Source of the DNA: Methanospirillum hungatei
Lineage (GTDB): Archaea > Halobacteriota > Methanomicrobia > Methanomicrobiales > Methanospirillaceae
DNA length: 10,000 nucleotides
Direction: 5' to 3'
NCBI RefSeq assembly: GCF_020216685.1
Contig: NZ_JAIWNS010000010.1
Location: forward strand, 1 to 10,000
Made by a program: the position numbers and the translations under genes. The notes under the pieces are model-generated. The model was given only the letters and a program-made list of their open reading frames with translations, searched no databases and was not told where the DNA came from. Shown piece after piece: positions 1 to 7,852 of this stretch (within the stretch, counting starts at the first letter, position 1; the number at the start of each line of letters is the position of its first letter).

Positions 1-1279
1 CAAAAATGTGAATGAAGTTCGTATCCCTCAGGAGTATACGAATATGCCTCTCGATGATGCACTGGCTCTCATACAGGCTGACAAGGATGCAATCCGTACA
101 GAAATTAATGAAATAGAGGTAAAAATTCGTGATATATCGACCGAATGGTATGCAGACCTCGTCACCCTGAAAAATCTGCTCACTGATTTTCTTGAAGAGA
201 CATCAGCATATTCACACTTTGGTCAGACTGAATATACCTTTGTTGTCAGGGGATGGATACCGAAGAAATTTCTACCGGCAACAAAAAAAGCCCTCATGGA
301 GAGTTTTGGAGAGTCGGTTGTGGTTCATGAACTCCCCGATGATCCATCACGGTATGATGATGCCCCGGTCTTCTTTGATAATCCATTCTGGGCAAAACCC
401 TTCGAGTTCTTTATGAACCTGGTCACACCGCCCATGTATCGGGAGATAGACCCGACTCCTCTGATAGCAATATTCTTCCCCCTCTTCTTCGGGCTCATCG
501 TGGGAGATATCGGGTATGGACTGGTAATCCTGTGTTTCAGTCTTGCGGTCCGGTATAAATTCAGGGAGATCCCCTGGGTCTGTCAGCTTATGAGTATCCT
601 GATGATCTCATCGATCCCGACGATGATATTTGGATATTTCTATGGAGAGTTTTTTGGTGATCTTGGCGAGGAAATGGGCTGGATTCATCCGATCACCCTC
701 TTTGGGATCACCTGGAACCGGATAGAGGCGATTATACCGCTTCTGATACTGACCATCGGTATCGGGGTATTTCATGTGTTTCTGGGGTTGTCCCTTGGGA
801 TCCTGAATGCGTACCGGCACCATAAAACCAGGCATATCATCGAAAAAGCCGGGATGCTCGGACTCGTATCCGGGATTCTTCTCTTACTTGGTGCATATGC
901 CGGTCATGTACCTGGTTCGGTAACATTTGCCGTAATCGCGCTGATGCTGGTTTCGATTGTCTGTCTCATTTATGGCGGAGGAAGCAGGGGAGTCATAGAA
1001 GTGATGGGGACTATTGGAAATATCATGTCCTATGCCCGTCTGATGGCAATCGGTCTTGCATCAGTTATTCTGGCTTTAGTGGCGAACCGTCTTTCGCATG
1101 AGTTGGGTATCCTTGTTCTGGGAATTATTGTCGCCATTCTCCTTCATACACTCAATATTTTCCTTGCCATGTTCAGTCCCTCAATTCACTCACTAAGATT
1201 GCATGTCGTGGAATTTTTTTCCAAGTTTTATGAAGGTGGAGGCGTTCCGTATAAGCCATTTGGAAAAGAGCGCCTCTGA
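1..1279 (+). CDS. atpI: A-type ATP synthase subunit I (a subunit), 5'-truncated by window edge
   Basis: This is the C-terminal part of the membrane stator subunit, which forms the ion half-channels against the c ring. The frame is open from base 2 and has no convincing start inside the window. About 425 residues are visible, against roughly 650 in the family, so the N-terminal cytoplasmic portion lies upstream. Counting from the GTG at 8, residues 1-145 are soluble and partly coiled coil. From about 150 to 390 there are seven or so hydrophobic segments, beginning with the family block DPTPLIAIFFPLFFGLIVGD. The motif SYARLMAIGLA (about 341-351) carries the channel arginine R344, equivalent in role to the essential Arg of vacuolar subunit a. 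A second Arg, R397, lies in LRLHVVEFFSKFYEGGG near the C-terminus. The gene is first of the visible operon and is followed by an 85-bp gap before the c-subunit gene. The family call is secure. Confidence 0.95.
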   Translation, partial: KNVNEVRIPQEYTNMPLDDALALIQADKDAIRTEINEIEVKIRDISTEWYADLVTLKNLLTDFLEETSAYSHFGQTEYTFVVRGWIPKKFLPATKKALMESFGESVVVHELPDDPSRYDDAPVFFDNPFWAKPFEFFMNLVTPPMYREIDPTPLIAIFFPLFFGLIVGDIGYGLVILCFSLAVRYKFREIPWVCQLMSILMISSIPTMIFGYFYGEFFGDLGEEMGWIHPITLFGITWNRIEAIIPLLILTIGIGVFHVFLGLSLGILNAYRHHKTRHIIEKAGMLGLVSGILLLLGAYAGHVPGSVTFAVIALMLVSIVCLIYGGGSRGVIEVMGTIGNIMSYARLMAIGLASVILALVANRLSHELGILVLGIIVAILLHTLNIFLAMFSPSIHSLRLHVVEFFSKFYEGGGVPYKPFGKERL

Positions 1280-1306
1280 TTCTTCTTTTTGCCTTCCCTT
1301 TCTTTC
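1280..1306 (+). terminator. pyrimidine-rich tract after atpI, possible weak terminator
   Basis: The 27 bases directly after the atpI stop are pyrimidines except for one G, with runs such as CTTTTT and CCCTTTC. Archaeal RNA polymerase can terminate at T-rich non-template stretches without a hairpin, so partial termination here is possible. The longest T run is only five, and a new TATA box follows within 20 bases. It could equally be spacer or an initiator-like pyrimidine stretch. Confidence 0.3.
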
Positions 1307-1322
1307 GACAGACAAACCACAA

Positions 1323-1330
1323 TATATAAA
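1323..1330 (+). promoter_or_regulatory. TATA box upstream of atpK (internal operon promoter)
   Basis: TATATAAA is a near-consensus archaeal TATA box in the only sizeable gap of the ATP synthase operon. An archaeal start site about 25 bases further on would fall near 1352, giving a short leader that still holds the GGAGGT ribosome binding site of atpK at 1355-1360. This would let atpK and downstream genes be transcribed independently of atpI. The position is observed; promoter activity is inferred. Confidence 0.55.
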
Positions 1331-1354
1331 TGTGCACAGGATAAGGTAAACGTT

Positions 1355-1360
1355 GGAGGT
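1355..1360 (+). promoter_or_regulatory. Shine-Dalgarno site of atpK
   Basis: GGAGGT sits four bases before the ATG at 1365. It fixes the start there and argues against the in-frame TTG at 1353, which lies two bases upstream of this site and partly overlaps it. It is one of the strongest ribosome binding sites in the window, fitting a protein needed in many copies per complex. Confidence 0.75.
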
Positions 1361-1364
1361 TATC

Positions 1365-1583
1365 ATGACAGGATGGGAAGTCCCCATTGGTGCAGCAATC
1401 GCCTTTGCAGGAGGCGCAATTGCCACAGGAATCGCTCAGTCTAAGATTGGTGCTGCCGGAGCCGGAACCGTGGCTGAAAGACCTGAATCAGCCGGTACGG
1501 TGATTGTTCTTGAAGCTATACCTGAAACACTGGTTATTCTGGGTTTTGTCGTAGCGGCAATGATCATCATCATGGTTGAGTGA
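1365..1583 (+). CDS. atpK: A-type ATP synthase subunit K (c-ring proteolipid)
   Basis: This 72-residue proteolipid has two membrane helices (about 6-34 and 45-71) joined by a short polar loop with AERPES. It forms the rotating c ring that carries H+ or Na+ through the membrane. The ion-binding carboxylate is E54 in the second helix, within IPETLVILGFVVA. Aligned by eye to Na+-binding F-type c subunits (GPGIGQG and MEALTIYGL), Q25 of TGIAQS and the E54-T55 pair fall at the Na+ ligand positions, so Na+ use is possible. A further acidic residue, E50, lies one helical turn before E54. The length is that of a single hairpin, not the fused double or larger proteolipids found in some methanogens. 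The start is chosen from the GGAGGT four bases upstream. It has its own candidate promoter. Confidence 0.93.
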   Translation: MTGWEVPIGAAIAFAGGAIATGIAQSKIGAAGAGTVAERPESAGTVIVLEAIPETLVILGFVVAAMIIIMVE

Positions 1584-1623
1584 CGAGCGCTGCCACCCAG
1601 GTGATGCAGAAGGTGAGCGAAGA

Positions 1624-2217
1624 ATGGCATACGAAGACCTTATCAAATCCATAGAATCAGCAGCCGAGGAGAAGAAGCAGGAAGTACTCCGGAATGCTGA
1701 ACGAGAAGTGGAGGCAATTCTTCGGGAAGCAGAGACAGAATCATCTGCCATCCATGCTCAATACCTGGAGAAAGCGAAACGGGACCTGATTCTTGAAAAA
1801 AACCGCCAGAAATTCCTTGCGAAACAGGAAGTGAAGAAAAGAATCAGTGCAGTCAGACAAAAACTCATTGATGATGCGTTTTCCCGTTCCAAAGAGAAGA
1901 TCTCCGGGATCAGATCTGATCCATCATATCCTGCTTTGTATGAGCGGCTGACACGTGAGATTATTTCCGCCCTTGCAGGAGAAGATATCGTCCTTCATAT
2001 TGATCCGGCTGATTCGAAAATCTGCAGCGATGTCCTCAAAAAAACCGGTATTGATTGTGATATTGTGCAGGATATCACAACAATCGGCGGATTATCAGGA
2101 ACATCGGCTGATGGTAAGATTCGTGCATATAACACCCTGGAAAGCAGAATGGAACGGATCAGGGATACATCTACCCTTGAGATTATCAACCTGATTCTGG
2201 GAGGGCCTGATGGATAG
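1624..2217 (+). CDS. atpE: A-type ATP synthase subunit E (peripheral stalk)
   Basis: This 197-residue subunit pairs with subunit H in archaeal enzymes to form the peripheral stalk that holds the A3B3 head against the membrane a subunit. Residues 1-100 are highly charged, rich in Glu, Lys and Ala, and predicted to form a long coiled-coil helix. The C-terminal globular part (about 105-197) ends with the family signature around GGLSGTSADGKIRAYNTLES (155-174), followed by RMERI. The ATG at 1624 is chosen because AGGTGA stands seven bases before it (1611-1616). The same frame is open further up to a TTG at 1576, but that would overlap atpK and add a non-family extension. The stop overlaps the atpC start by 8 bases. 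No subunit H gene is in the window; it is expected upstream of atpI. Confidence 0.93.
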   Translation: MAYEDLIKSIESAAEEKKQEVLRNAEREVEAILREAETESSAIHAQYLEKAKRDLILEKNRQKFLAKQEVKKRISAVRQKLIDDAFSRSKEKISGIRSDPSYPALYERLTREIISALAGEDIVLHIDPADSKICSDVLKKTGIDCDIVQDITTIGGLSGTSADGKIRAYNTLESRMERIRDTSTLEIINLILGGPDG

Positions 2218-3259
2218 CGGGTATGTCAATGCCAGGATTCGGGGTATGTACTCCCGGTTGCTTGATAAAAAAAGCCTGAGCAATCTGATTTTAAAGCCTG
2301 ATATCAGTTCCCTGATTACTGCCCTGGAAGAGACTTCATACCATGAGGATCTTGAGCGAGCCCTTGTCGGAAAATCCGGGCTTGGCGGGATAGAGGAAGC
2401 TCTCCGGCTGAATCTTATCAGAACGATAGAGAAGATCTCGGAATTTCTTCAGGGAGAGAAAGGAGAGCGGTATATTCTTATCTTTTCTTCCAGGTGGGAT
2501 ATACATAATTTAAAAACCATTCTGCGTGGAAAGAGGATAAAAGTGCCAACCATGCAGATCCGGGAGAATCTGGTTCCAGCTGGAGAATTTGATGTATCAC
2601 TCCTATCTGAGCTCTTAAAGCAGCCTGATGTGAAAAGTGTCATCGATCTTCTGGCAACCTGGGAAGTGCCCTATGCCCTCCCCCTCACACAGGCATTTCC
2701 TGATTATACGGCTCATGGAGATCTCTTCATACTGGAAAATGCCCTGGACCGGTTCTATTATGAGCGGGCTCTTTCTCTTGTCGGTGGCAAATCTGTTGAA
2801 GAGGGTAAGATCCGTGAGATTATCGGGACTGAAATCGATCTTATCAATATTAAATCACTCCTGATGATGTTTCGGGATCATGTGGATCCTGAAGATGCAC
2901 TGCCAATGCTTCTTGATGGTGGAAAGGTCTTCAATCAGAAGAAGCTCAAAATGCTTTTAAATCTTGGCTCCATAGCATCACTCATTGAATATCTGGAAGA
3001 GACTCCATACCGGTTTCTTTCCGATCTTCGGAGTAGCGAGGGCGATACGGTTAAAATATCCACGTACCAGCATCTTCTTGATGAATATCTCATCAGACAT
3101 GCGGTCAGGTTATACCGGGGGGATCCCCTGTCGGTGACGGTGGTCATCGGGTACCTGTGGGCAAAATACACGGAGATAATGAACCTGCGTATCATCGCCC
3201 GATGTAAAAACGCCCTGATTCCCCCTGAAGATATGGAGGCGGAGATGGTGTATGTATAA
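2210..3259 (+). CDS. atpC: A-type ATP synthase subunit C (rotor adaptor, d-like)
   Basis: This 349-residue subunit is the homologue of vacuolar subunit d. It is the all-helical, socket-shaped connector between the central shaft (D and F) and the c ring. Family features are YVNARIRGMYSRLL at the N-terminus (5-18), SRWDIHNLKTILRGK (94-108), ENALDRFYYERAL (176-188), EIDLINIKSLL (208-218), and the C-terminal block GYLWAKYTEIMNLRIIARCK (314-333). These come from the internal structural repeats of the family. No membrane segment or signal peptide is seen. The ATG at 2210 is preceded by GGGAGGG at 2199-2205 and lies inside the end of atpE (ATGGATAG). The 3' end overlaps atpF in the same 8-base way (ATGTATAA). 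Both suggest translational coupling. The length is close to that of family members. Confidence 0.94.
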   Translation: MDSGYVNARIRGMYSRLLDKKSLSNLILKPDISSLITALEETSYHEDLERALVGKSGLGGIEEALRLNLIRTIEKISEFLQGEKGERYILIFSSRWDIHNLKTILRGKRIKVPTMQIRENLVPAGEFDVSLLSELLKQPDVKSVIDLLATWEVPYALPLTQAFPDYTAHGDLFILENALDRFYYERALSLVGGKSVEEGKIREIIGTEIDLINIKSLLMMFRDHVDPEDALPMLLDGGKVFNQKKLKMLLNLGSIASLIEYLEETPYRFLSDLRSSEGDTVKISTYQHLLDEYLIRHAVRLYRGDPLSVTVVIGYLWAKYTEIMNLRIIARCKNALIPPEDMEAEMVYV

Positions 3260-3572
3260 AGTAGTTGTCATCACCGATCCGGAATCAGCAACCGGGTTTC
3301 GTCTTGCCGGATCTGATGTCCTTGAGGCGGAAGATCCCGATGAAGCGTCCCGGGTTCTTTCATCTCTCATTCACGATGAGGAGACCGGAATAATCGCCAT
3401 CAGGGAGGATTACCTGGCCAATCTTGACAAGAGTCTGTATGAACAGGTTGAGCGGTGTTATCACCCGGTCATCATCCCGATTCCTGCACCCCGAAAAGGT
3501 GATGAAGTGAGCGGATATGTGGAACGGCTGCTTCGGAGAGCAATTGGATACAATGTGGTAATGAGGAGCTAA
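3252..3572 (+). CDS. atpF: A-type ATP synthase subunit F (central stalk)
   Basis: This 106-residue small Rossmann-like subunit binds subunit D in the central stalk; in related enzymes it modulates ATP hydrolysis. Visible family features are the N-terminal strand [10 protein letters not shown], the GFRLAG loop (15-20), the strand GIIAIRED (46-53), the PVIIPIPAP strand and turn (72-80), and a C-terminal helix ending in RRAIGYNV (95-102). The start ATG overlaps the atpC stop by 8 bases, with GGAG seven bases upstream at 3241-3244. The stop lies one base before the atpA start. Size and order match methanogen atpF. Confidence 0.93.
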   Translation: MYKVVVITDPESATGFRLAGSDVLEAEDPDEASRVLSSLIHDEETGIIAIREDYLANLDKSLYEQVERCYHPVIIPIPAPRKGDEVSGYVERLLRRAIGYNVVMRS

Positions 3573-3573
3573 T

Positions 3574-5328
3574 ATGATTACCGGAACTATAGCCAGGATT
3601 TCAGGGCCGGTGATTACTGCCAGGAATATGACCGGATCGCGGATGTATGATGTGGTATCGGTGGGAAGGGCTGCTCTTCCCGGTGAGATCATCCGCCTTG
3701 AAGGTGATGAGGCAGTTATCCAGGTCTATGAGGATACCACCGGTCTTATGATCCACGAACCGGTGGAGAATACCGGTGTTCCGCTCTCCGTCGAGCTGGG
3801 TCCGGGTCTGCTGGCATCGATTTATGACGGGGTACAGCGGCCGCTTCCCGCCCTCTATGCGAAAAGTGGGAACTATATCAGCAGGGGGATCATGGTCCCC
3901 GGCCTTGACCGGGAGAGGAGATGGGCATTTACTCCGGTGAAGAAGCCCGGTGATAGAGTGCAGACCGGTGATGTTCTTGGAACGGTCCAGGAGTTTCACC
4001 TGGTCCATTCGATCATGGTCCCACCCGGCGTGTCAGGTGAGATTAAAACCATCACTTCTGGAGAGTTCACCGTGACCGATGTGGTCTGTACCCTTGCTGA
4101 CGGGACAGAGATACCCATGCTTCAGCGGTGGCCGGTCAGGAAAGGAAGGCCCTTTGTCAAGCGACTGGACCCGGAAGTCCCCCTGCTTACCGGTCAGCGG
4201 GTATTTGATACCATGTTCCCCCTGGTAAAGGGCGGGACTGCCATGATCCCGGGCGGGTTTGGAACCGGGAAGACGGTGTCTGAGCAGACTCTTGCGAAAT
4301 GGGCAGATACCCAGGTCGTTGTGTATATCGGATGCGGTGAACGGGGTAATGAGATGACCGATGTGCTCACCGAGTTTCCTGAACTGACCGACCCGAGGAC
4401 CGGCTATCCGCTGATTGAGCGTACGATCATGATAGCAAACACCTCAAATATGCCGGTTGCTGCCCGTGAAGCATCCATATATACCGGGATTACCATTGCT
4501 GAATATTACCGGGACATGGGCATAGACGTTGCACTCCTTGCCGATTCGACATCCCGGTGGGGAGAGGCACTCCGTGAAGTGTCCGGACGGCTTGAGGAGA
4601 TGCCAGGGGAAGAGGGGTATCCTGCCTATCTTGCAACCCGGCTTGCAGCATTTTATGAACGGGCCGGGCGTGTCATCTGTGCCGGTTCAGAGGAGAAGAC
4701 CGGGTCGGTGACGATCATCGGGGCGGTGTCACCACCAGGAGGGGACTTTTCAGAGCCGATTACTCAGAATACCCTTCGTATTGCCGGAACATTCTGGGCA
4801 CTTGACGCAAATTTAGCATACCGCCGGCATTACCCGTCAGTGAACTGGATTCGGAGTTATTCCCTGTATCTGGAGGATGTCGAGGACTGGTTTTCGGAGA
4901 AGGTTGCCAGAGACTGGTACCAGTTCAGGGGACGGGCGATGTATATTCTGCAAAAGGAAATAGAACTGCAGGAGATCGTACAGCTTGTCGGGCCTGATGC
5001 CCTTCCTGACAAGGAAAAAGTCATTCTTGAGATTGCGAAGATCATCCGGGAAGATTTCCTGCAGCAGAGTGCATATAGTGATGATGATTCATTCTGTCCG
5101 CTTGAAAAACAGTACTGGATGCTGAAGATCATTATCTGGTATTATGATGCAATCCGGGCAGCCATGAGACGGAATGTCCCGCTTCGTCAGCTCCTCTCCA
5201 TCCCGGCACGGTCAGAGATAGCACGGATGAAAGAGCAGAGAGATCTGGAACGGTTGAAAAAGCTCAGTGACACGGTCTGGGAACAGACTGAAAACCTGGA
5301 GGTGCAGACATGCAGCACGGCAGCCTGA
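3574..5328 (+). CDS. atpA: A-type ATP synthase catalytic subunit A
   Basis: This 584-residue subunit makes or hydrolyses ATP in the A3B3 head, on the cytoplasmic side. It has an N-terminal beta barrel (1-70), the A-subunit-specific insertion (about 112-190, including [15 protein letters not shown] at 138-152), the nucleotide-binding domain and a helical C-terminal domain. The P-loop is at 227-234 with Lys 233. The catalytic Glu is E256 in the [11 protein letters not shown] block. Other conserved blocks are [31 protein letters not shown] (323-335), [17 protein letters not shown], and [18 protein letters not shown]. The P-loop reads GGFGTGKT, whereas archaeal A subunits I know have GPFGSGKT, so a Pro and a Ser are changed; G330 stands where Ala is usual. 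The essential Gly-Lys-Thr is kept, so activity is expected. A GGAG site at 3565-3568 precedes the ATG, which starts one base after atpF ends. The 3' end overlaps atpB by 19 bases. Confidence 0.96.
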   Translation: MITGTIARISGPVITARNMTGSRMYDVVSVGRAALPGEIIRLEGDEAVIQVYEDTTGLMIHEPVENTGVPLSVELGPGLLASIYDGVQRPLPALYAKSGNYISRGIMVPGLDRERRWAFTPVKKPGDRVQTGDVLGTVQEFHLVHSIMVPPGVSGEIKTITSGEFTVTDVVCTLADGTEIPMLQRWPVRKGRPFVKRLDPEVPLLTGQRVFDTMFPLVKGGTAMIPGGFGTGKTVSEQTLAKWADTQVVVYIGCGERGNEMTDVLTEFPELTDPRTGYPLIERTIMIANTSNMPVAAREASIYTGITIAEYYRDMGIDVALLADSTSRWGEALREVSGRLEEMPGEEGYPAYLATRLAAFYERAGRVICAGSEEKTGSVTIIGAVSPPGGDFSEPITQNTLRIAGTFWALDANLAYRRHYPSVNWIRSYSLYLEDVEDWFSEKVARDWYQFRGRAMYILQKEIELQEIVQLVGPDALPDKEKVILEIAKIIREDFLQQSAYSDDDSFCPLEKQYWMLKIIIWYYDAIRAAMRRNVPLRQLLSIPARSEIARMKEQRDLERLKKLSDTVWEQTENLEVQTCSTAA

Positions 5329-6710
5329 TTACGGTTGAGTACCAGACGGTCAATTATGTATCCGGCCCCCTGATCTTTGTTGAACGACCCAAGGAGATAT
5401 CCTTTGGAGAGACGGCACAGATCATTCTTCCGGATGGTGAGGCACGGACCGGCCAGATTCTTGATATTTCAGAGGATGTTGCAGTTGTCCAGGTCTTTGA
5501 GGGGACCAGGGGGATTGACAGTCATGTCACAACAGTAAGGTTTACCGGTCAGTCACCCCTCCTTGATGTCTCGTATGACATGCTGGGCCGGGTACTGGAC
5601 GGGGTCGGACGGCCACGGGACGGTGGTCCGGCAATTATCCCTGAGGCCAGGCTTGATATCGCCGGTATGCCCATCAACCCCTACTCCCGTGACAAGCCTG
5701 CCGAGTTTATCCAGACCGGTATATCGGCAATTGATGCATTGAACACCCTTGTCAGGGGACAGAAACTTCCTATCTTCTCAGGTGCCGGGCTTCCGGCAAA
5801 TCAACTGGCTGCCCAGATTGCAAAACAGGCAAAGGTACTTGGTGAGGGTGAGAACTTTGCTGTGGTCTTTGCAGCGATGGGTATCACCTACAAGGAAGCG
5901 TCATTCTTCATGAAGGAGTTTGAAGAGAGCGGAGCCCTTGAACGGGTCGTCTTCTTCTTAAACCTGGCTGATGATCCGACGATTGAACGGATTGCAACGC
6001 CACGGTGTGCCCTGACTGCTGCTGAGTTCCTGGCATATACGCACAATCTGCACGTGCTGGTCATCCTGACCGATATGACCAATTACTGTGACGCACTTCG
6101 TGAGATTTCAACAGCACGGGAGGAGATTCCTGGTCGCCGCGGGTATCCGGGGTATATGTACACCGATCTTGCAACCATTTACGAGCGGGCCGGCCGTATC
6201 AAGGGCTGCACCGGTTCAATCACGCAGATCCCGATCCTGACGATGCCGGACGATGATATCACCCATCCGGTTCCTGATCTGACCGGGTATATCACAGAAG
6301 GGCAGATCGTGCTCTCCCGTGACCTGTTCAGGAAGGGGATTAATCCGCCCATTGATGCCCTTCCCTGTCTCTCACGACTCATGAACCTTGGAATCGGGCC
6401 TGGGAAGACCCGAGAGGATCATCGGAATGTGGCAGATCAGCTGTATGCTTCGTATGCCTATGGACGGGACCTTCGAAGACTTGTAGCCATTGTCGGAGAA
6501 GAGGCACTCTCGGAGCTTGACCGGAATTACCTCAAGTTTGCTGATCACTTTGAGAAGAGGTTCATTTCACAGGGGAATGTGGAGCGAAGCATCGAGACGA
6601 CGCTCCAGGTTGCCTGGGAACTCTTCAGCCTGCTGCCTGATGAGGAGCTGAAGCGGATTAAGCAAGAGTACATCGATAGATACCGGACTCTTATCATCTC
6701 CGGAGGATAG
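5310..6710 (+). CDS. atpB: A-type ATP synthase regulatory subunit B
   Basis: This 466-residue non-catalytic nucleotide-binding subunit alternates with A in the head. Its degenerate P-loop region reads [17 protein letters not shown] (154-170), the B-subunit form lacking GKT. Conserved stretches include [10 protein letters not shown] (191-200), [13 protein letters not shown] (220-232), [20 protein letters not shown] (270-289), [20 protein letters not shown] (311-330), and [18 protein letters not shown] (354-371). R356 in LSRLMN is the likely arginine that reaches into the catalytic site of A. The length is typical. The start ATG lies within the end of atpA, with GGAGGTG at 5298-5304 five bases upstream, so translation is probably coupled to atpA and keeps A and B balanced. 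It is followed by atpD after three bases. Confidence 0.96.
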   Translation: MQHGSLITVEYQTVNYVSGPLIFVERPKEISFGETAQIILPDGEARTGQILDISEDVAVVQVFEGTRGIDSHVTTVRFTGQSPLLDVSYDMLGRVLDGVGRPRDGGPAIIPEARLDIAGMPINPYSRDKPAEFIQTGISAIDALNTLVRGQKLPIFSGAGLPANQLAAQIAKQAKVLGEGENFAVVFAAMGITYKEASFFMKEFEESGALERVVFFLNLADDPTIERIATPRCALTAAEFLAYTHNLHVLVILTDMTNYCDALREISTAREEIPGRRGYPGYMYTDLATIYERAGRIKGCTGSITQIPILTMPDDDITHPVPDLTGYITEGQIVLSRDLFRKGINPPIDALPCLSRLMNLGIGPGKTREDHRNVADQLYASYAYGRDLRRLVAIVGEEALSELDRNYLKFADHFEKRFISQGNVERSIETTLQVAWELFSLLPDEELKRIKQEYIDRYRTLIISGG

Positions 6711-6713
6711 GCC

Positions 6714-7382
6714 ATGGAGCAGGTACACCCGACCCGGATGGAGCTGATTAAAAAGCGGTCCCAGATCGTGCTGGCAGAGCAGGGCCGTGACCTCCTGAAA
6801 GAGAAGATGGAGGCTCTCATCCAGGAATTTTTTAAGATCATGGTCAACTTCTCAGAGTCCAGGGAAGGGCTTGAACAACTTGCCATTGAGGCCGATCTTG
6901 CCCTTCTCGTAGCTGAAGCGGTAGATGATCCGATTGCGGTGAAGTCCGCCTCCTATGCAACCAAGCGGCAGATTATGGTTGATATCTCGGGGAAGAATAT
7001 CATGGGTGTCCCGGTTCCGGTTATTCAGAAGAAGAGTGTTGCCCTGAATGTCATGCAGCGGGGATACGGGCTTATCGGGACCAGCAGCCGGATTAATGAA
7101 GCGGCTGAAAAGTTCGAGGCCGAGATGGATATGATAATTCGGCTTGCCGAGACCGAGACAACCCTTCGGCGGATTGGGAATGAGATCCAGATGAACCGCA
7201 GACGGGTGAATGCCCTTGATCAGATAATTATTCCGGAGCTGAAAGAACAGGCGAAATATATCAGGTTCAGTATCGAGGAGCGGGAACGGGAGGATCTGTT
7301 CAGATTGAAGAAAGTGAAGAAACTGATTGAACGAAAGAAAGTGAAAAAGAAGATGGCTCAGGCCGGGGGGAAGTCAGGGTAA
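6714..7382 (+). CDS. atpD: A-type ATP synthase subunit D (central shaft)
   Basis: This 222-residue subunit is the gamma-like rotor shaft, a long antiparallel coiled coil that turns inside the A3B3 head and binds F and C below. The N-terminal helix carries the family block PTRMELIKKRSQIVLAEQGR (6-25). The middle (about 75-125) is the short globular section. The C-terminal helix contains RRRVNALDQIIIPELKEQAK (162-181), followed by YIRFSIEEREREDLFRLKKVK, and ends in a very Lys-rich tail (199-220). GGAGGA at 6702-6707, inside the atpB 3' end, precedes the ATG by six bases. It is the last gene of the operon here: the next gene is on the opposite strand and no further ATP synthase gene follows. Confidence 0.95.
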   Translation: MEQVHPTRMELIKKRSQIVLAEQGRDLLKEKMEALIQEFFKIMVNFSESREGLEQLAIEADLALLVAEAVDDPIAVKSASYATKRQIMVDISGKNIMGVPVPVIQKKSVALNVMQRGYGLIGTSSRINEAAEKFEAEMDMIIRLAETETTLRRIGNEIQMNRRRVNALDQIIIPELKEQAKYIRFSIEEREREDLFRLKKVKKLIERKKVKKKMAQAGGKSG

Positions 7383-7416
7383 GGCAAAAGTCTATTTATT
7401 CGACTGGAAAATTAAA

Positions 7417-7440
7417 TTAATATTAATATTAATATTAATA
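7417..7440. repeat. TTAATA tandem repeat between convergent genes
   Basis: Four exact TTAATA units (then TTT) fill most of the 59-bp gap between the 3' ends of atpD and vapC, and run up to the vapC stop codon. The array is almost its own reverse complement, so it can fold on either strand. T content is moderate on both strands. It might act as a bidirectional stop for the two convergent transcripts, or be a simple AT-rich slippage repeat. The repeat is seen; the function is a guess. Confidence 0.8.
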
Positions 7441-7441
7441 T

Positions 7442-7852
7442 TTAAGGCAATTCTGTCTGCTTCCAAGGATTAAAAATGCTAACTCCTGGGATTTTTTCAA
7501 AATCTTTAACATTACCTGTGATGAGAGTCATATTGTGAATTCTTGAAGAAGAAGCGATTATTGCATCTGGTGTTTTTATTCGTATCTTTTGTTTTAGGAA
7601 GATTGTATCGGTAATAATGGCTGGAGTCAGGTGAATAATTGTGGCATGACTTATTATTTCTTCAGCGGCGGTTTTTGATTCCTTGGAATGATTGTGCCAT
7701 CCAAGAAATTCTATCTGTGTTATTGCGGAAACATTGCATGATCTTTCGATAATTTCTTCGATACATTCAGTTCCCTGACAAGGGAGTGCATCAGCGAGAT
7801 AATCAATAAGGATATTGGTATCAATAAGAAATCGAATTTCAGTCAATCCCAT
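7442..7852 (-). CDS. vapC: PIN-domain ribonuclease toxin, VapC family
   Basis: This 136-residue PIN-domain protein is the toxin half of a type II toxin-antitoxin pair. Family members are Mg2+-dependent endoribonucleases that cut tRNA or rRNA and are blocked by the cognate antitoxin. The acidic active-site residues are all present: D11 in FLIDTNILIDYL (8-19), E48 in ITQIEFLGW (44-52), D96 in KTPDAIIASS (93-102), and N114/D117 in ITGNVKDFEKI (111-121). The toxin therefore looks intact and active. The ATG at 7852 overlaps the vapB stop by 10 bases. There is no strong Shine-Dalgarno, so translation probably depends on vapB translation. The gene faces atpD tail to tail. Base composition is clearly more AT-rich than the ATP synthase genes, fitting horizontal acquisition. 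Confidence 0.9.
   Translation of the reverse strand: MGLTEIRFLIDTNILIDYLADALPCQGTECIEEIIERSCNVSAITQIEFLGWHNHSKESKTAAEEIISHATIIHLTPAIITDTIFLKQKIRIKTPDAIIASSSRIHNMTLITGNVKDFEKIPGVSIFNPWKQTELP

Noticed and set aside
1353..1364. In-frame TTG start that would extend atpK by four residues
   Set aside because: The GGAGGT ribosome binding site lies just after this TTG and fits the ATG at 1365, and the extension has no family support.
1576..1623. N-terminal extension of atpE from a TTG overlapping the end of atpK
   Set aside because: The ATG at 1624 has AGGTGA seven bases upstream and gives the usual N-terminus; the extension looks like untranslated DNA.
3601..4008. 135-codon open frame on the - strand inside atpA
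   Set aside because: It is an antisense shadow of a highly conserved gene, with a composition not resembling a real protein and no ribosome binding site.
6545..6886. 113-codon open frame on the - strand across atpB and atpD
   Set aside because: Antisense shadow, rich in Ser and Arg from codon bias of the genes on the other strand.
7417..7443. CRISPR-like or origin-type repeat
   Set aside because: The hexamers are contiguous with no spacers, and no origin-binding genes or repeat clusters are nearby.
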